From assembly GCF_037201915.1 (NCBI RefSeq), contig NZ_CP147505.1, forward strand, positions 682,001 through 746,000: a stretch of 64,000 nucleotides of DNA. Reading direction: 5' to 3'. Below are positions 34,973 through 42,617 of this stretch, piece after piece. The DNA comes from Haloplanus sp. CK5-1. GTDB taxonomy: Archaea; Halobacteriota; Halobacteria; Halobacteriales; Haloferacaceae. The notes beneath the pieces are model-generated. The model did not search any database. It was not told where the DNA came from and saw only the letters and a program-made list of their open reading frames with translations. Made by a program: the position numbers and the translations under genes. Each line of letters begins with the position of its first letter. The first letter of the stretch is position 1.

Positions 34973-35647
34973 ATGCGCTACGAGCGTCCGGACGCCGACC
35001 ACGGTCGGGTCGTGACCGTGGACATCGAGACGACGGCCACCGACCCCAGCGAGGGTGAACTCGTCGCCGTCGGCGTCGGCGTCCACGACCGCGCGCGGCC
35101 GCTGTCCGACGCGACGTACGAACTCTGCCACCGACGGGGCGACGACGAGGGCCGGGTGATCCGCCGGGCGATGTCGTGGCTGGACGACGCCGACCCGGAC
35201 GCCCTCGTCACGTACAACGGCGTCGGCTTCGACCTCCCGTTCGTCCGCGGGCGACTCGACCGACTTGGCGTCGACCTCGACCTGCCCTCGGTGACGGAGC
35301 CACCGGCACACGTCGACCTGTTTCGCGACCGGAAACGGCGGGCCGAGGCGTCGGGAGAGCCGTGGCCGAGTCTGGAGGCGTGCCTCGAAGCCTACGGCTA
35401 CACACCACCGCGGACGGTCTGGCGGGGGGAACGGGTCACCAACGAGCGGTTCGGCGAGGAGATCGGTCCGGCGTACCTCCGGACGTTGGGGACCGACACG
35501 GGGGCGCGGCTCCGAGCGACGCTCTCGGAGGTGATCGACCACTACCTGCGGACGGACCTGGAGGCGACGCTGGCGCTGTTCGCGGCCGACGTGGGGGCGT
35601 CGGTCGACGCGGCGTATCTGGGGACCGAGCGACGGTTCGAGGGGTGA
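34973..35647 (+). CDS. Ribonuclease H-like 3'-5' exonuclease domain protein
   Basis: A 224-residue protein of the DnaQ/RNase H-like fold, near the family-B polymerase proofreading type (YprB-like). It shows TVDIETTATDPSEGELVAVGVG (exo I, D-x-E), YNGVGFDLPFVRGRL (exo II) and HYLRTDLEATLALF (exo III, aspartate). These carry the three acidic residues that bind two metals. Likely a DNA or RNA 3'-exonuclease; substrate unknown. ATG at 34973, 54 bases after the histidine kinase. Confidence 0.82.
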   Translation: MRYERPDADHGRVVTVDIETTATDPSEGELVAVGVGVHDRARPLSDATYELCHRRGDDEGRVIRRAMSWLDDADPDALVTYNGVGFDLPFVRGRLDRLGVDLDLPSVTEPPAHVDLFRDRKRRAEASGEPWPSLEACLEAYGYTPPRTVWRGERVTNERFGEEIGPAYLRTLGTDTGARLRATLSEVIDHYLRTDLEATLALFAADVGASVDAAYLGTERRFEG

Positions 35648-35705
35648 ACGGAATCCGAACGGTCCGAGCCCACACAGTTAGGTGCGCGAAGCGCCACCAC
35701 GACCC

Positions 35706-35965
35706 ATGGAACTGACCGTCTACGGGCCGCTCCGCTCGGCGACCGGTGGGAAGCGAGTCAGCGTCGATCCGACCGAGCGAACGGTCGAGGCAGTCGTGCG
35801 GGCGTTCGTCGACGCCTACCCGCGTGCGGCGTCGCACCTGGTCGACGAGTCGGGCGACCTCCGGCCGAGCGTCCGCGTCAGGGTCGACGGCGAGCGAGCC
35901 CCCTCGACGCCGACTGCCCGCCAGACGCCGAGGTTGCGCTGTTTCCGGCGATGCGTGGGGGTTAG
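35706..35965 (+). pseudogene. Ubiquitin-like SAMP/MoaD-family gene with a one-base frameshift
   Basis: The start MELTVYGPLRSATGGKRVSVDPTERTVEAVVRAFVDAYP and VRVRVDGERAP are a MoaD/SAMP ubiquitin fold. After codon CCC at about 35909-35911 the frame leaves the family; continuing in the -1 frame gives LDADCPPDAEVALFPAMRGG and a stop at 35963-35965, the expected C-terminus with the diglycine needed for conjugation or sulfur transfer. The switch lies in a run of five C's; one more C would restore the gene. It could be a sequencing error, a real deletion or -1 slippage. Confidence 0.75.
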
Positions 35966-36208
35966 TGGCCGTACTGGTCGCGGACGGTGTCGGCCAGTCC
36001 AACCGCTTCGACGTTCTCGACCCGGATCGGTCGGGTGACCTCGTGTCCGCCGCGGAACTCGGGGGTGACCATCGGCCCCCAACACGCCGGCGGCGTGTGT
36101 GCGGATCGTCCCGCCGTCGGCGACCGTTCCGGCCCACTTCCGGTCCGGTCCGACGAGGCCGAGCGTGAACTGGTCGACGTCGAGTTCCTGTCGAATCTGC
36201 TCCGACAT
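35962..36208 (-). pseudogene. Decayed acetamidase/formamidase gene
   Basis: The N-terminus MSEQIRQELDVDQFTLGLVGPDRKWAGTVADGGTIRTH is that of haloarchaeal acetamidase/formamidase-family proteins. After ACACAC the family frame shifts: the other frame reads TPPACWGPMVTPEFRGGHEVTRPIRVENVE, then joins AVGLADTVRDQYGH and a stop, the normal C-terminal end. So the gene has a frameshift near 36095 and a large internal deletion (about 230 residues lost). Its stop overlaps the SAMP stop. It is certainly not a working amidase. Confidence 0.7.
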
Positions 36209-36340
36209 ACGGTCGAAGGTGGGGGTGTGCAGTATTAACCGTTAGCGCGGCCACGCGGTCACTCGGACGCGGCGTCACACGGCACGAAGCGAGGTGGCCG
36301 GAACCGAGAGCCCTACGCCGCTCCGGCCCATCACGCCGCC

Positions 36341-36937
36341 ATGGACCGCGATGCGATCCGACGGGCGTGGGACGACATCGCCGAGACGTACGCCTGGCGG
36401 CGCGACCCGACCGGCTCGGACGCCGACCTGCTCGACGACCTGACGGCCGACCTGCCGCCCGACCCGACGGTACTCGACGCCGGGTGTGGCGACGGGGCGC
36501 GGACGCTCGCGAACCTGTCCGGCGAGCGTATCGGCCTCGATATCTCGCGGCGGGGGCTGGAACTCGCCGGCGACACCGTCCCCGATGCCCACCTCGTGCA
36601 GGCCGACATGGGGGCCCTCCCACTCGCCGACGGGAGCGTCGACGCCGTCACCGCGTACCACGCCGTCTTCCACGTGCCCCGCGACGGACAGCCCGAGGTG
36701 TACCGGGAGTTCCACCGCGTCCTCCGGCCGGGCGGCACGCTCCTGATGACGCTCCCGAGCGGCCGGTTCGAGACGGTGCGCGAGGGGTGGATGGGCGGGC
36801 GGATGGTCTTCTCGTCACCGGGGCGCGACCGGACGCTGGATCACCTGCGTGCGGCGGGGTTCGAGGGCCTGCGGACGGAGACGGTGACCGACCCGCTCGG
36901 GAGTCGCTCGGCGTTCGTCTTCGCCCGGCGGGGTTAG
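36341..36937 (+). CDS. Class I SAM-dependent methyltransferase (UbiE/BioC-like)
   Basis: A 198-residue methyltransferase with motif I VLDAGCGDGARTLANL, motif II acidic LDISRRGLE, motif post-I/III LPLADGSVDAVTAYHAVFHVP and VLRPGGTLLMTLP. This is the Methyltransf_11 fold. The substrate cannot be read from the sequence; it may modify a small molecule or RNA. Single gene; its stop overlaps the convergent zinc-ribbon gene by 4 bases. Confidence 0.85.
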   Translation: MDRDAIRRAWDDIAETYAWRRDPTGSDADLLDDLTADLPPDPTVLDAGCGDGARTLANLSGERIGLDISRRGLELAGDTVPDAHLVQADMGALPLADGSVDAVTAYHAVFHVPRDGQPEVYREFHRVLRPGGTLLMTLPSGRFETVREGWMGGRMVFSSPGRDRTLDHLRAAGFEGLRTETVTDPLGSRSAFVFARRG

Positions 36938-37704
36938 TCGCGCTCCATCGGGGCCGAACACCGCAGACAGAGGACGTGGTCGGCGATCCAGTTCACGTCG
37001 GTCGAGCCACAGGCCGGACAGCGGTGGTTGTCGTCGCCGTAGGCGGTGGTCCCGCGGGGTGCGGCCAGCCGTCCGTCGTCGACGACGCGGTCGACGAGCG
37101 AGGGGAAGCGCTGGCGTTTGTACGTCGCTCGCCGGGCGAGAAACGCGCCGGCGTCGGCGGGGTCGCTCCCGTGCAGGTCGGCCCACTCGACGGCGATTTC
37201 GCCGTTCGCCGGGCCGCGGGCCACCTGCTTTATCGGGGCGGCGGCGGCCTCGAACAGCGGACTGGTCGCGACCCGTCGTGGGTCGTCGACGCCGTCGGCG
37301 TCGCGGTAGGCGTCGGCGGCGTCCGCGTACGCGTCGTCGACGCCGTCCATCGCCGCGACGGTTCGGAAGTCGGCGACGAACTCGGCGAGACAGCCCCGCT
37401 GTGCCGGGGCGTCGAGCGTGGTCAGCAGGTCGCGCGCGACGGCGATGCCTTCGGCCCCTCGGCGGGTTGCGCGGGCGTCCCGCCCCGCGACGCGGTAGGC
37501 GACGGCCGAGACGACCAGCCACCGGAGCCCCGCGCCGACCCACCCTCGTTCGTCGGCGTCGAACGGGCTCAGTTCCTCCGGGGGGCGCGGGTCAGCGAGG
37601 GACAGCCACGCCGCTCGCGTGAACTCGTCGCCCGCGCGTTCCGTGGCTCGGTCCGACAGGGCGGCGACGGCGGCGGCGACCCGGTCGTCGGTGTCGGTCT
37701 CCAT
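36934..37704 (-). CDS. Haloarchaeal protein with C-terminal zinc ribbon, unknown
   Basis: A 256-residue protein. Residues 1-200 are mostly helical and acidic, with EFTRAAWLSLADPRPPEELSPFD and WVGAGLRWLVVSAVAYRVAGRDA; no enzymatic motif is visible. The C-terminus is a zinc ribbon with CPACGSTDVN and LCLRCSAP. I do not recognise a named family. It could be a nucleic-acid or protein-binding factor. ATG at 37702-37704. Confidence 0.65.
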   Translation of the reverse strand: METDTDDRVAAAVAALSDRATERAGDEFTRAAWLSLADPRPPEELSPFDADERGWVGAGLRWLVVSAVAYRVAGRDARATRRGAEGIAVARDLLTTLDAPAQRGCLAEFVADFRTVAAMDGVDDAYADAADAYRDADGVDDPRRVATSPLFEAAAAPIKQVARGPANGEIAVEWADLHGSDPADAGAFLARRATYKRQRFPSLVDRVVDDGRLAAPRGTTAYGDDNHRCPACGSTDVNWIADHVLCLRCSAPMERD

Positions 37705-37761
37705 GCCGGTCGTGGGGCCCGGACCGTGACAAGGGCGTCGCCCGCCGTTCCGTGTCGTGAC

Positions 37762-38415
37762 TCACACGTCCGCCGGCGCGTGTCGCGCCACGACGGCGTA
37801 GAACGGGTCGTCCCCCGGTCGCTCGCGAACGACGGTCTCGACGTCGAGGCCCGCGTTCCGGCAGTATCCCGCGACCAGGTCGGCCCGGCCGTCCATCGGC
37901 GCGTCGCGCCACGCCCGGACCGCTTTCGTCGGGAACATCCGGTCGGTGAAACTCACGACGAGAACGCCGTCGGGGGCGAGGACGCGGGCGAACGCGGCGA
38001 AGACGTCGCCGGGGTACTGGAGATACTGCACCGACAGCGCACAGCACACGGCGTCGAACGACCCGTCGTCGAACGGGAGCGAGGGATCGGCGTTGAAATC
38101 GCGGACGAACCACTCGTCGAGGGCGTCGTTCTCGGCGAGTTCGGCCTCGTTGAGTCCGTGCCCGACCACCCGGTCGTAGTCGGTGTCCGGGAGATGCGAC
38201 ACCCAGCTACCCATCGCGTCGAAGACCCGGTCGCCGGGTGCGGTCACCGAGTCGTACAGGGCCGTGAGCCGAGTGAGGAAGGCGTCGTCGGCGTGCGTGA
38301 CGAACCGCGGCGCGTCGTAGAACGCCCCGTCGTCGCTCGGGTCGAGTTTGGCCCGGTCGCGGTCGGAGAGCACGACCGGCGGTTGTGACTCGACCGTGAA
38401 GAGCGCTCGGACCAC
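37762..38415 (-). CDS. SAM-dependent methyltransferase-like protein (DUF-type, haloarchaeal)
   Basis: A 217-residue protein if the GTG at 38413-38415 is the start. It has a degenerate SAM fold: DRVFDAMGSWVSHLPD (motif I lacks the GxGxG), GHGLNEAELAEND, LPFDDGSFDAVCCALSVQYLQYPGDVF and VLAPDGVLVVSFTDRMFPTKAVRAW. This is the halophile/cyanobacterial group of methyltransferase-like proteins of unknown substrate. A GTG about 14 codons later is an alternative start. It diverges from the ABC gene at 38456; a single AT-rich box at 38426-38435 may serve both. Confidence 0.75.
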   Translation of the reverse strand: MVRALFTVESQPPVVLSDRDRAKLDPSDDGAFYDAPRFVTHADDAFLTRLTALYDSVTAPGDRVFDAMGSWVSHLPDTDYDRVVGHGLNEAELAENDALDEWFVRDFNADPSLPFDDGSFDAVCCALSVQYLQYPGDVFAAFARVLAPDGVLVVSFTDRMFPTKAVRAWRDAPMDGRADLVAGYCRNAGLDVETVVRERPGDDPFYAVVARHAPADV

Positions 38416-38425
38416 CCCACCTCGC

Positions 38426-38435
38426 GCATTTATTC
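38426..38435. promoter_or_regulatory. Shared bidirectional TATA box
   Basis: The sequence catttattcg reads as a TATA-like element on both strands. It lies 26 bp before the GTG of the ABC ATPase (38456) and about 15 bp before the first possible start of the divergent methyltransferase-like gene. Confidence 0.45.
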
Positions 38436-38455
38436 GTCCACGACGTAGGGGGGCC

Positions 38456-39475
38456 GTGCCCACGGGACATCGAGGCCGCGACGCCGACGAGGACGAGTGG
38501 GCGACCGGGACCGCGCCGCCCGCCGTCGCCGTCGATGGCCTCCGCAAGCGGTTCGGGAGCGGGTCCGACGCGGTGACGGCCGTCGACGGCGTCACCCTCG
38601 ACGTCGAGCGGGGATCGGTCGTCGGCCTCCTCGGCCCGAACGGGGCCGGGAAGACGACGCTCATCAAGTCGATCCTCGGCATGGTGTTGCCCGACGAGGG
38701 CGACGTGCGGATCATGGGGATAGACGTTCGGGACGCGCCCCGCGAGGCGTACGCACACGTCGACGCGATGCTCGAAGGCGCACGAAACGACTACTGGCGA
38801 CTGACGGTCCGGGAGAACCTACGCTACTTCGCGACCGTCGGCGGCGTCGACCCGGATTCGGTCGCGACACGTCACGAACGCCTCCTCGACCGGCTGAACC
38901 TGGCCGACAAGGCCGACGAATCGGTCCGGAACCTCTCACGCGGAATGAAACAGAAGGTGTCGCTGGCGAGCGTCCTCGCGGGCGGCGCGGACGTGGTCTT
39001 CCTCGACGAACCGACGCTCGGCCTCGACGTGGCGAGCGCCCGCACGCTCCGGACGGAGTTACGCCGACTGGCCGTCGAGACGGGGCTGACGGTGATCCTC
39101 AGCAGCCACGACATGGGCGTCGTCGAAACCGTCTGTGACCGGGTCGTCGTCGTCGCCGACGGCCGGGTCGTCGCCGACGACACCGTCGCCGCGTTGCTCC
39201 GGGACGAGGGCCACACGCTCCGGCTGACGAGTCCGGCGTTCGACGCCGACCTGCTCGCGGGGCTCCGCGACCGGGTCGACGTGACGGGCGTCGAACGGCT
39301 GCCCCACGGCACGCGGGTCGGCGTGGCCACGGACACCGAGGGGCTGTACGCGCTCATGGCGTACCTCCGCCGCCACGACGTGACGCTGGCCGACATCGAG
39401 AGCGTCGACCCCGGACTCGACGACGTGTTGCTCGACCTCACGGACGGCGTGGAGTCAGGGGGGCCGGAGGCGTGA
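38456..39475 (+). CDS. ABC-2 type transporter ATP-binding protein
   Basis: A 339-residue ATPase starting at a GTG placed 26 bp after a TATA box. Walker A is GPNGAGKTTLIKSIL, signature LSRGMKQKVSLASVLAGG, Walker B VVFLDEPTLGLD, H-loop LSSHDMG. The C-terminal DUF4162-like region ends the protein. It pairs with the permease at 39472, whose GTG overlaps its stop by 4 bases. Together they form an ABC-2 exporter for drugs, polysaccharide or lipid; substrate unknown. Confidence 0.9.
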   Translation: MPTGHRGRDADEDEWATGTAPPAVAVDGLRKRFGSGSDAVTAVDGVTLDVERGSVVGLLGPNGAGKTTLIKSILGMVLPDEGDVRIMGIDVRDAPREAYAHVDAMLEGARNDYWRLTVRENLRYFATVGGVDPDSVATRHERLLDRLNLADKADESVRNLSRGMKQKVSLASVLAGGADVVFLDEPTLGLDVASARTLRTELRRLAVETGLTVILSSHDMGVVETVCDRVVVVADGRVVADDTVAALLRDEGHTLRLTSPAFDADLLAGLRDRVDVTGVERLPHGTRVGVATDTEGLYALMAYLRRHDVTLADIESVDPGLDDVLLDLTDGVESGGPEA

Positions 39476-40284
39476 CGGCCGAAGACCCGTCGACGGACCC
39501 GCCGGCACGGCGGGCGGGCTACCTCGCCCTCGCGCGGGCCGTCCTCTACCGGGAACTGCTCGTGTTCGTCCGGTATCCCGCAAACGCCGTCGGCGTCGTC
39601 GTCGTCGCGCTCTTCTTCTTCGGCGTCCTGTTCTACGGGGGGCGGATGGTGGCCGGGCGCGCACTCACCGACTCCATCGAGGGGATCGTCGTGGGCTACT
39701 TCCTCTGGACGCTCTCGGTCGGGGCCTACTCGTCGATGTCGAACGACATCGGGAGCGAAGTACAGTGGGGGACACTGGAGCGACACGTCATGACGCCGTT
39801 CGGATTCGCGCCCGTCGCGCTGTTGAAGGGGGTGGCGAAACTCGTCCGAACCTTCCTCACCTCCGCCGTCATCCTGGGCGTGATGCTCGTCGTGACGGGG
39901 ACGAGCCTCAGCCTCCACGTCCCGACCGTGACCGTCGTCGCCGCGCTCAGCGTCGCCTCGGTGCTCGGCTGTGGCCTCGCGGCGGGCGGCATCACCGTCC
40001 TGTACAAGCGGATCGGGAACTGGTTGAACCTGCTCCAGTTCGGGTTCATCGTCCTCATCTCCGCGCCGGCGTTCGACCTCGGGTGGACGCGAGCGTTGCC
40101 GCTCGCTCACGGGAGCGCACTCCTCCAGCGGGCGATGGTCGACGGCGTCCGACTCTGGGAGTTCCCGGTGGCCGACCTCGCGGTCCTCGTCGGCGTCGCC
40201 GTCGTCTATCTCGGCCTCGGTTACCTCGTCTTCCAGCGTGCGACGCGGCGGGCACGCCGTCTCGGGGTCCTCGGCGACTACTGA
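39472..40284 (+). CDS. ABC-2 type transporter permease
   Basis: A 270-residue membrane protein with about six helices: VGVVVVALFFFGVLFYGG, GIVVGYFLWTLSVGAYSSMSNDI, TFLTSAVILGVMLVVTGTSL and a final long helix before FQRATRRARRLG. The segment EVQWGTLERHVMTPFGFAPVALLKG is the usual amphipathic coupling region of ABC-2 permeases. GTG start overlapping the ATPase stop (translational coupling). Substrate not determined. Confidence 0.88.
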   Translation: MTAEDPSTDPPARRAGYLALARAVLYRELLVFVRYPANAVGVVVVALFFFGVLFYGGRMVAGRALTDSIEGIVVGYFLWTLSVGAYSSMSNDIGSEVQWGTLERHVMTPFGFAPVALLKGVAKLVRTFLTSAVILGVMLVVTGTSLSLHVPTVTVVAALSVASVLGCGLAAGGITVLYKRIGNWLNLLQFGFIVLISAPAFDLGWTRALPLAHGSALLQRAMVDGVRLWEFPVADLAVLVGVAVVYLGLGYLVFQRATRRARRLGVLGDY

Positions 40285-40332
40285 CGACCACCGTGAGCGA
40301 AACGTATACCCCCCGGGACCCCGCCCGTCGAC

Positions 40333-40983
40333 ATGGAACGGACCGGGCGGTTTCGGGTGTACCGCGGCGTCGAATCGGTGCCCCACATCAACGTCCAGGC
40401 CGTCGACGACCCGACGCTGTACTCCGTCTACCGGTCCGGCTACGCCGACGGCCAGTCGACCGTCGACGCCCTCGAAACCGGGGACCTGATCGAGGCGACG
40501 ATCGCCGGCGACCCGGCGGACGAGGCCGACCCGTGGCGGCTGACCGCCGTCGAGCGAGTGGGCGGGGTCCGGACCGCCTTCGCCGTCGGCGTCGACCCGC
40601 CCGAGGTGGCCCGGGACTGCTGGACGCCCGGTTCCCGGACGCCGTCGTACACCGTCCTGACCGAGGACGGCGACCCGGTCGGCGTCTGTGGCGTCCAACC
40701 CCGCGACCCACTGCCGAACGGCGGTGCCTTCGTCCCCAGCGTTCTGACCGGTCTCCTCCCCCTCGAAGCCGAGTTCGAGTCCGTCCCGACGGTCGGCGAC
40801 CCGGCCGTCGAGGCCGTGTTTCTCGACCCCGACCCCCCGGACGCGTCGTCACACGCGTGGCCGTACGGCGTCGTCTTCCTGTTCACCCGGCCGTCGACGG
40901 GCGTCGCGGAGGGGATCAGGGACGCCTACGACTGTCCGCTGGACGCCGATACGCGGCCATCGTTCGATCCGTACGGACTCTGA
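40333..40983 (+). CDS. Haloarchaeal protein, DUF6663-like
   Basis: A 216-residue acidic protein starting MERTGRFRVYRGVESVPHINVQAVDDPTLYSVYRSGYADG, with a beta-rich N-terminal domain and a Pro-rich middle (DPDPPDASSHAWPYGVVFLFTRPSTGVAEGIRDAYDCPLD). The shape matches a halophile-only family I recall as DUF6663. No catalytic motif is visible and the function is unknown. ATG at 40333, about 50 bases after the permease; possibly in the same operon. Confidence 0.7.
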   Translation: MERTGRFRVYRGVESVPHINVQAVDDPTLYSVYRSGYADGQSTVDALETGDLIEATIAGDPADEADPWRLTAVERVGGVRTAFAVGVDPPEVARDCWTPGSRTPSYTVLTEDGDPVGVCGVQPRDPLPNGGAFVPSVLTGLLPLEAEFESVPTVGDPAVEAVFLDPDPPDASSHAWPYGVVFLFTRPSTGVAEGIRDAYDCPLDADTRPSFDPYGL

Positions 40984-41031
40984 CCGCTCACCAAAGAATG
41001 GCAGACCTGGCGGCTACGACCCGGGGTGGGG

Positions 41032-41193
41032 CTACGCCTCGTCGCCGCCGTCGGTCAGGAGGCTGACCTCCGTCTCGCGTTCCTCCTCGAACTCGTCGGG
41101 CACCCAGTCGTCGTCCTCGGCGTCGACGTCCGCCGTCGGTTCGTCCTCGACCCGTTCGTCGGTCCACGACTCGCGTTCGTAGTGGTGGCACAT
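41032..41193 (-). CDS. Small acidic haloarchaeal protein
   Basis: A 53-residue protein starting MCHHYERESWTDERVEDEPTA and continuing through acidic clusters to DEFEEERETEVSLLTDGGDEA. The MCHHYE start is shared by many very small haloarchaeal proteins of unknown function; the Cys-His-His could bind metal. ATG at 41191-41193. A plausible TATA (gttttacg) lies near 41233 on the minus strand. Confidence 0.65.
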   Translation of the reverse strand: MCHHYERESWTDERVEDEPTADVDAEDDDWVPDEFEEERETEVSLLTDGGDEA

Positions 41194-41372
41194 GGTCACG
41201 TCACCCACGAACGACTGAGGACTGGACGCGTAAAACTGTTAACACAAACGCGACGGGCGGCGGGTCCAGCGAGATCGCCTGCACGGTCGTCTCGGGGACC
41301 ACGGGGAGTGGTCGGGTCACCCCCGTCCGACTCGCGCCTCGCCCCCGCCGACGGTCGTGGACGCGCCCGGGG

Positions 41373-41927
41373 TCACGCCGACCCGCCGTCCCCGGAGGGA
41401 CGGGTGGCCAGCCACTCGAACTGCCTGATGTGGTCGAGGAGTTCCGGGACGCCGACCGGCGCGTATCCGATCACCTCCACCGACACGTTGACCGACCGCC
41501 GGTCCGGATCGAGGTACGGGAACCGGTCGGGCCAGTTGTTGTGGTGGTGGCCGTGGACCGTCCACCCCTTCCACTTTCGGGGGGCGTCGGCCGGGTCGTG
41601 GACGCAGTAGAACGGGACGTCGCGGTGCGTGAAGCGGAACTGCTCGTGAATGCGGACCGAATCGAGCGTCGGCATCACCGTCTCGTCGTGGTCCCCGAGG
41701 ACGAAGTCGATCGTTCCGTTGAGGCGGTCGAGACGGTCGGCGAACGTCGCGAAATCGTCCGTCACCGTGAGATCGCCCAGAAACACCACGTCGTCGTCGG
41801 GGGCGACGGCGTCGTTCCAGTTGGCGACGAGTGCCTCGTTCATCCCCTCGACCGAGTCGTACGGCCGGTCGCAGTAGTCGATGATGTTCCGGTGGTCGAA
41901 GTGCGTGTCCCCGACGAGAAAACGCAT
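41373..41927 (-). CDS. Small metallophosphoesterase, paralogue of 24385
   Basis: A 184-residue enzyme with GDTHFDHRNIIDYCDRPYDS, VFLGDLTVTDDFAT, FVLGDHDETVMP and the later THRDVPFYCVHDPADAPRKWKGWTVHGHHHNN, the same metal-binding series as the gene at 24385-24960 but with GDHD in place of GNHD. ATG at 41925-41927. It is the last gene before the accessory island at 42.0 kb. Confidence 0.87.
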   Translation of the reverse strand: MRFLVGDTHFDHRNIIDYCDRPYDSVEGMNEALVANWNDAVAPDDDVVFLGDLTVTDDFATFADRLDRLNGTIDFVLGDHDETVMPTLDSVRIHEQFRFTHRDVPFYCVHDPADAPRKWKGWTVHGHHHNNWPDRFPYLDPDRRSVNVSVEVIGYAPVGVPELLDHIRQFEWLATRPSGDGGSA

Positions 41928-42007
41928 TGCGTTCTTGTGACACCCCTGTCCCGGGTCCGCCTCTCACCCCTGTAAACGTTCCCCAGCGGGCGGGACTCCC
42001 GTCGGTG

Positions 42008-42172
42008 CTACTCGCCCGACTCCGCGGGCCCCGACGCCGACGCCGATCCGGTCTCGCTCCGTGCGCGTTCGACCGTCGCCGCCTCGTCGGTCCGCAGGTC
42101 GGAAACGAAGCCGAAAAGATCGTCGACGTCGGCGACGCCCTCCTTGACCAGATAGCGGACCGAACGTGTCAT
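42008..42172 (-). pseudogene. Displaced 3' end of a pilB gene (54-codon frame with its own ATG)
   Basis: From the ATG at 42170-42172 the frame reads MTRSVRYLVKEGVADVDDLFGFVSDLRTDEAATVERARSE and ends TGSASASGPAESGE. The middle is the C-terminus of PilB as in the intact gene at 48287 (VRYLVKEGIADVDDLF), with a different tail. The DNA from 42052 to 42160 matches 48310 to 48418 at 105 of 109 positions by eye. So this is a truncated pilB 3' end left by an insertion or recombination; MTRS gives it a start of its own, so a short peptide could still be made. Confidence 0.8.
42052..42160. repeat. 109-bp direct repeat, left copy (pilB 3' end)
   Basis: This segment matches 48310-48418 in the same orientation with about 4 differences, at positions that are mostly silent or conservative in PilB. 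It marks the left border of the 6.3-kb island, in the way attL or homologous-recombination scars do. Confidence 0.75.
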
Positions 42173-42236
42173 CGAACTCTTCACATACCACAGTCAATTT
42201 TATTACTATTATAGCGGATTACTCGCTTAAAATTGC

Positions 42237-42251
42237 GTGCACTAGGTGCAC
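42237..42251. promoter_or_regulatory. Operator-like palindrome, copy 1
   Basis: GTGCACTAGGTGCAC: two palindromic GTGCAC hexamers separated by TAG. An almost identical copy is at 42491-42505, on the other side of the ribbon-helix-helix gene. This copy lies upstream of the displaced pilB frame, next to AT-rich promoter-like sequence. Confidence 0.6.
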
Positions 42252-42266
42252 AATGTTTGAAGCTGG

Positions 42267-42467
42267 TTAGAGAGTACCCTTTCGTTTCCGAATAATGATT
42301 TCTCGCACTCGTTCAACGTGGTTCGCCTCAGATTGAACGAATGCTATGAGGATGGCTTCGACGATCTCGGAGCGGCTAACTCCGAGATCGCCACACTCAG
42401 CGACCAGTTCATCCACTTCTCGCACGATTTCCTCGTCAACAGCGACCCCGAACTTCTCTTTCGCCAT
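42267..42467 (-). CDS. Ribbon-helix-helix (CopG/Arc-like) DNA-binding protein
   Basis: A 66-residue protein starting MAKEKFGVAVDEEIVREVDELVAECGDLGVSRSEIVEAIL. This is the RHH layout: an N-terminal beta strand (KFGVAVDEE) and two helices with a turn at GVSRSEIV, ending in a basic tail RKRKGTL. Its DNA is markedly AT-richer than its neighbours, a sign of transfer. Two operator-like GTGCAC-TAR-GTGCAC palindromes flank it; the copy at 42491-42505 is 24-38 bp upstream of its ATG, which would give autoregulation. Confidence 0.8.
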   Translation of the reverse strand: MAKEKFGVAVDEEIVREVDELVAECGDLGVSRSEIVEAILIAFVQSEANHVERVREIIIRKRKGTL

Positions 42468-42490
42468 AGCTACAACAAGCTAAGAACAGC

Positions 42491-42505
42491 GTGCACTAAG
42501 TGCAC
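42491..42505. promoter_or_regulatory. Operator-like palindrome, copy 2
   Basis: GTGCACTAAGTGCAC, differing from the copy at 42237-42251 by one base in the spacer. It lies 24-38 bp upstream of the ribbon-helix-helix start codon, where a TATA or BRE element would be, as expected of a repressor binding site. Confidence 0.6.
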
Positions 42506-42617
42506 GGTGCTTTCAGTCCGTTAGAGTTAGTTCAGTAAACCAGGAAACGCTTCCATGACACGCTCTAGAAAGGCTATTCCGGACACGGCCACGATGACGA
42601 AGGAGCCGACAGCAATG

